Source of the DNA: Lachnospiraceae bacterium
GTDB lineage: Bacteria > Bacillota > Clostridia > Lachnospirales > Lachnospiraceae
DNA: 7,523 nucleotides
Direction: 5' to 3'
Assembly: GCA_017958465.1 (NCBI GenBank)
Contig: JAGDCQ010000158.1
Span: 1-7,523 of the forward strand
Part shown: piece after piece, positions 5,363 to 7,523 of the stretch
Position numbering within the stretch: position 1 is the stretch's first letter
Layout: every line of letters begins with the position of its first letter
Notes under the pieces: generated by a model
What the model saw: the letters and a program-made list of their open reading frames with translations, nothing else
Databases searched by the model: none
What the model was told of the DNA's origin: nothing
Position numbers and translations under genes: made by a program

Positions 5363-6241
5363 ATGAAAGATCCTGCCATCCAGAGCAACCGGATGCAGTG
5401 CCTGTTCGCGCTGATCAGCGCAAGCATAGTGGCAGTGTGCGTTTGCGCGGGCGTGACCATGAACCTTGTAACGCCTTTTGATGAAAACTTCGACCATATG
5501 GGGATCCGGACATTCTGCATGTTCACGGTGGATTCCAACATCCTGGCAGGCCTGTCCATGATGCTGTGCCTCCCCTATACCATAGACGGTATCCGCACAG
5601 GATATTACCACCTGCCCGACTGGGTGGTGGTCCTTATGCATGTGGCCGTAACAGCCGTATCCTTGACTTTCCTTGTGTCACTGTTCATCCTGGCGCCGGT
5701 CAAGGGCTTTGCCCTTATCTTCTCCGGCTCCCGGTTCTTCCTTCACGGCGTTTGTCCCATATTGTGCATAGTTGCGTTCTGCTTCTTCATAAACAGCCAC
5801 CTGATCCGTCTCCCGGAGGCAGGGCTGGCCCTGATCCCCGTCCTCATCTACGCCACGGTTTATGTGGTGATGGTGGTGTTCATAGGCGAGGAAAACGGCG
5901 GCTGGAACGATTTCTACGGCTTTACCACCCGCGTTCCCATCTGGGTGTCCTTCGCTGTCATCATCCCGCTTACGGTGGGGATCATACTCCTGCTGCGCCT
6001 TGGCCACAACAAGTGCTGTCTTCGCAGAAGGCATAAGGATGCGGAGCTCTACCGTGAGGCTTACAGCGGTGCGGACCTGCACGAGGTGGTTGAAAAAATG
6101 GCCTGCTCCCATAAGAAGGAGCTAAAGACCGACAGCATCGTGATCCCGTCCCAGACCATAGGCTATATGATAGAGAACAGCGGCAACGACATGGACGTTA
6201 AAGAGGGCTGCAGGCTCTACCTGGAGGCTTATCTGAAGTAA
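5363..6241 (+). CDS. Six-helix integral membrane protein of unknown function with a charged C-terminal tail
   Basis: A 292-residue membrane protein. Six hydrophobic segments can be placed at about 13-34, 56-74, 87-112, 124-143, 153-175 and 192-213. Fixed-looking motifs sit at helix edges: MFTVDSNILAGL (53-64), FFLHGVCPIL (125-134, with His128 in the membrane) and FIGEENGGWNDFY (173-185). These resemble a clostridial membrane protein family I know only as hypothetical, possibly related to the Pr6Pr-type proteins; this is from memory and not certain. After the last helix comes a charged tail of about 78 residues (about 215-292), starting CCLRRRHKDAE, predicted cytosolic by the positive-inside rule. 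The start is fixed by AGGAGG 8 nt upstream. It has its own promoter, diverges from tcdA and converges on the zinc-ribbon gene. No catalytic motif is recognised. Confidence 0.8.
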   Translation: MKDPAIQSNRMQCLFALISASIVAVCVCAGVTMNLVTPFDENFDHMGIRTFCMFTVDSNILAGLSMMLCLPYTIDGIRTGYYHLPDWVVVLMHVAVTAVSLTFLVSLFILAPVKGFALIFSGSRFFLHGVCPILCIVAFCFFINSHLIRLPEAGLALIPVLIYATVYVVMVVFIGEENGGWNDFYGFTTRVPIWVSFAVIIPLTVGIILLLRLGHNKCCLRRRHKDAELYREAYSGADLHEVVEKMACSHKKELKTDSIVIPSQTIGYMIENSGNDMDVKEGCRLYLEAYLK

Positions 6242-6263
6242 AGGCTGATTTTTTGTAGGTTTT

Positions 6264-6291
6264 CGCAAAAAGCTACTTGCGTTTCTTTGTT
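6264..6291 (+). terminator. Weak candidate terminator after the membrane protein gene
   Basis: CGCAA-N8-TTGCG (arms 6264-6268 and 6277-6281), followed by TTTCTTTGTT (6282-6291). It begins 22 bp after the stop codon and runs into the 3' end of the converging zinc-ribbon gene. A competing hairpin GTAG/CTAC with inner TTTT/AAAA (6255-6276) overlaps it. Both are weak, and no strong terminator exists in this 31-bp gap on either strand. Confidence 0.3.
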
Positions 6292-6752
6292 CCCTTTAAC
6301 GACAATAAGGTTGTGATTATGACGACCACTGTGATCACAGGGCTCAAACTGCCAAAGTTTGCTACCAATGTGACGACAAGTATAACGAAGAACAGTGCGA
6401 GAAAGAAGCCTGCAACCGGGTGCTGTGCGAATTTCTTAAACGTTTCTTTGGTTGTATCGTCCCCGGATGTCTGTGGCTCTGTATCTGCGTTAAGCTTTTT
6501 GTCCACGAATTCCCGGAATTGCGGGTTACTGTCGACAATCTCCTTCACTTTCGGATGGTGTTCATAGTATTCTTGTCTTGCCCTCTCAATATCCGTGCCC
6601 TTGTGGTCATGTTCCTCGTGTACCGCACAGTAGTCATTTTCGTCAGGGATAACACTGCACGGCTCAGGTTCATAAAATCTGAGGTCGGCGTTGCATATAG
6701 GGCATCTCTTCAGGTCATCATCGACCAATGTGCTGCAATATGGGCATTTCAT
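6273..6752 (-). CDS. Zinc-ribbon protein with two C-terminal membrane helices, function unknown
   Basis: A 159-residue protein. The N-terminus is a zinc ribbon, Cys3-x2-Cys6 and Cys17-x2-Cys20 (KCPYCS...RCPICNADL). A short linker follows with a second metal-looking cluster (Cys42, His45, His48, His50 in CAVHEEHDHKG). Residues about 54-90 form a charged, probably helical region. Two hydrophobic helices at about 113-131 and 137-152 end in a basic tail, KGTKKRK, so the protein is probably anchored by its C-terminus with the ribbon in the cytosol. Proteins of this plan are common in Clostridia, mostly unnamed; the ribbon may bind protein or nucleic acid. AAGGAG lies 7 nt before the ATG at 6752. 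It has its own extended -10 promoter, and its 3' end faces the membrane protein gene. Confidence 0.8.
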   Translation of the reverse strand: MKCPYCSTLVDDDLKRCPICNADLRFYEPEPCSVIPDENDYCAVHEEHDHKGTDIERARQEYYEHHPKVKEIVDSNPQFREFVDKKLNADTEPQTSGDDTTKETFKKFAQHPVAGFFLALFFVILVVTLVANFGSLSPVITVVVIITTLLSLKGTKKRK

Positions 6753-6798
6753 ATCCGTTCTCCTTAAGTACTACGATCTATTAGGCATATTCTGCACA

Positions 6799-6829
6799 AT
6801 AGCGCCATCCAAAATGGTGACGGCGCTAT
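6799..6829 (-). promoter_or_regulatory. Hairpin at the predicted 5' end of the zinc-ribbon gene mRNA
   Basis: Perfect 8-bp stem ATAGCGCC/GGCGCTAT (6799-6806, 6822-6829) with a 15-nt loop. The predicted transcription start (near 6827) falls at its upstream edge, so the message would begin with the hairpin. It ends 46 bp before the start codon. No T-run follows toward the gene, so it is not a terminator for that strand. Confidence 0.5.
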
Positions 6830-6833
6830 GTAC

Positions 6834-6842
6834 ATTATAACA
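6834..6842 (-). promoter_or_regulatory. Extended -10 promoter of the zinc-ribbon gene
   Basis: Minus strand TG-T-TATAAT: a consensus -10 (6839-6834) with the TG extension at 6842-6841. No clear -35 is seen at 16-18 bp. A small dyad ATAAC-N4-GTTAT (6837-6850) overlaps the element and could be an operator. Confidence 0.65.
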
Positions 6843-7072
6843 TACGTTATTTCAACTTCATAGAATCAATTCTTCCCTAACGACCATTTGGGGCGTATTC
6901 TTTTGCATTTGTGTGCCTCGAAGTTTTGCGGAGATTATCTCTTGCTGAACTTTTCAGTGGCTGAAACCCGCATAAACACAGCATTCTTAAAAATCTTTGC
7001 TTATTACCTGTTTCTTACCGAGGGCTGCCGGGGGCCTTCGTAGGCAACGAGGCTTCAGCTAATCGCAAGCCA
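6843..7072. other. Gene-free stretch with small dyads
   Basis: With the zinc-ribbon leader, the gap from 6753 to 7072 is 320 bp without a gene. No open frame with a ribosome site is seen on either strand. It holds a perfect dyad TTTCAG-TGG-CTGAAA (6952-6966) and an imperfect GC-rich hairpin GCCTTCGT/ACGAGGC (7034-7053, one bulged base). The hairpin lies 20 bp beyond the stop codon of the acetyltransferase remnant and may be the decayed end of that transcript, but no T-run follows it. Confidence 0.5.
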
Positions 7073-7285
7073 TTACGCAAGTTCTTTTACCATTATTATT
7101 TCATCTTCATCTTCTTCACCGGTTGCCTTAAATCCCAGTTTTTCATACATGTGACGAGCTGCCTCGTTGCCGTCGATATAGCAAAGATATACCTTATCAT
7201 ACCTGCCATCCGTTTTCATCATATCCAGAATCATTTTTGCTGCTGCAATGCCGTATCCTGCGGTTTTTCCCGGGATTTGTGATCC
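7073..7285 (-). pseudogene. C-terminal remnant of a second GNAT acetyltransferase, out of frame
   Basis: This frame opens after a TGA at 7288-7286 and encodes 70 residues starting GSQIPGKTAGYGIAAAKMIL. It has the acetyl-CoA loop region (GKTAGYG), the following helix (AAAKMILDMMK), the strand VYLCYIDGNEAARHMYEKLG with the conserved Asn and Tyr, and GFKATGEE, then an acidic segment and EIIMVKELA before a TAA. This is the last half of a BltD/diamine-acetyltransferase-like GNAT. The first half (about 80 residues) is missing and no start codon with a ribosome site is present. It sits +1 relative to the GNAT frame entering from the right. Loss of one base from the T5 run at 7264-7268 (A5 on the coding strand) would join the two frames. 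It is probably not translated as it stands. Confidence 0.7.
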
Positions 7286-7523
7286 TCACGAAAAAATGCC
7301 CTTCATCTTCGCCTACGATCTTTCCTCCGTTTTTCTGCATAACACGAAGTGACGCGGGATTATCTTTGTTCACACGCAGATAAAACTCAGTCTCCGGGAC
7401 TATATCCCTTGCAGCATCGAGCGTGAGCCGAAGTCCTTCCGTGGCATAACCCTTGCCGCGGTATTCCTTCTTGATAAAATACCCTATGTGTCCGGCTCCG
7501 TTCCTTAGTGCTTCCGTCAGATA
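7197..7523 (-). CDS. GNAT N-acetyltransferase (RimJ-like), C-terminal part with an aberrant end
   Basis: The 5' part lies beyond the right edge; 108 residues are visible. They show the acetyl-CoA binding motif GYFIKKEYRGKGYATEG (strand, then R/Q-x-x-G-x-A loop), the helix LRLTLDAARD, the strand FYLRVNKDNPASLRVMQKNGG with the Asn-x-x-Ser that follows it, and a last strand ending GHFFVRI at 7281, where this Acetyltransf_3 type normally stops within a few residues. Instead the frame continues 27 residues through sequence belonging, in another frame, to a second GNAT, and stops at 7197. The catalytic domain is therefore probably intact but carries a nonsense tail (TNPGKNRRIRHCSSKND...). RimJ/RimL-type enzymes acetylate protein N-termini or small molecules; the substrate is unknown. 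A decayed gene is the alternative. Confidence 0.75.
   Translation of the reverse strand, partial: YLTEALRNGAGHIGYFIKKEYRGKGYATEGLRLTLDAARDIVPETEFYLRVNKDNPASLRVMQKNGGKIVGEDEGHFFVRITNPGKNRRIRHCSSKNDSGYDENGWQV

Noticed and set aside
6920..6990. Tiny 12-codon frame (MRVSATEKFSKR) on the minus strand
   Set aside because: No ribosome site or promoter, and it is too short to support.
7264..7272. Programmed frameshift at GGGAAAAAC in the GNAT junction
   Set aside because: The second frame is +1, not -1. The G-AAA-AAC context is not a true X-XXY-YYZ heptamer for the reading frame, and no stimulatory structure is evident. Decay or an indel is simpler.

Overview
The window looks like the chromosome of a low- to medium-GC Gram-positive anaerobe. 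A Bacillota/Clostridia origin, probably Lachnospiraceae-like, is my inference. The grounds are strong AGGAGG-type ribosome sites, sigma-A style promoters, an EAL-HDOD protein of the YuxH type, a secreted Cys/His hydrolase-like protein of a kind I associate with gut Clostridia, and an iron-sulfur flavoprotein. No 16S, ribosomal or other marker gene is present, so the assignment is soft.

Layout. (1) 1-985, minus strand: an ABC-2 exporter, ATPase 156-884, translationally coupled by an ATGA overlap to a permease that runs off the left edge. Its predicted promoter (957-985) is followed at once by a leader hairpin (909-948). (2) 1026-2337, minus: a single-gene unit for a secreted papain/NlpC-like protein. 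It has a perfect-consensus promoter (TTGACA-17-TATAAT), a strong ribosome site, a signal peptide and its own terminator at 1026-1063. The A-tracts upstream of the promoter are partly in phase with the helix. (3) 2428-3763, plus: a divergently transcribed degenerate EAL-HDOD signalling protein with a small leader hairpin, ended by a terminator at 3739-3763 that probably also serves the converging operon. (4) 3774-5232, minus: a two-gene operon, tRNA ct6A-forming dehydratase (tcdA) followed by an iron-sulfur flavoprotein, again joined by an ATGA overlap. (5) 5285-6241, plus: a divergent six-helix membrane protein. A perfect 19-bp dyad lies between it and tcdA. (6) 6273-6842, minus: a zinc-ribbon protein with two C-terminal membrane helices, transcribed from an extended -10 promoter and starting with a hairpin. 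(7) 6843-7072: no gene seen, only some small dyads. (8) 7073-7523, minus: the C-terminal part of a RimJ-like GNAT acetyltransferase, entering from the right edge and running into an out-of-frame remnant of a second, different GNAT.

The genes do not form one obvious pathway. They are five or six short independent units, mostly housekeeping or envelope functions. I found no CRISPR array, IS element, phage gene, tRNA or rRNA. The items most worth following are the secreted Cys/His protein with its unusually strong promoter, the GNAT-GNAT junction, the coupled tcdA/Fe-S flavoprotein pair, and the set of leader hairpins and dyads around otherwise ordinary promoters.
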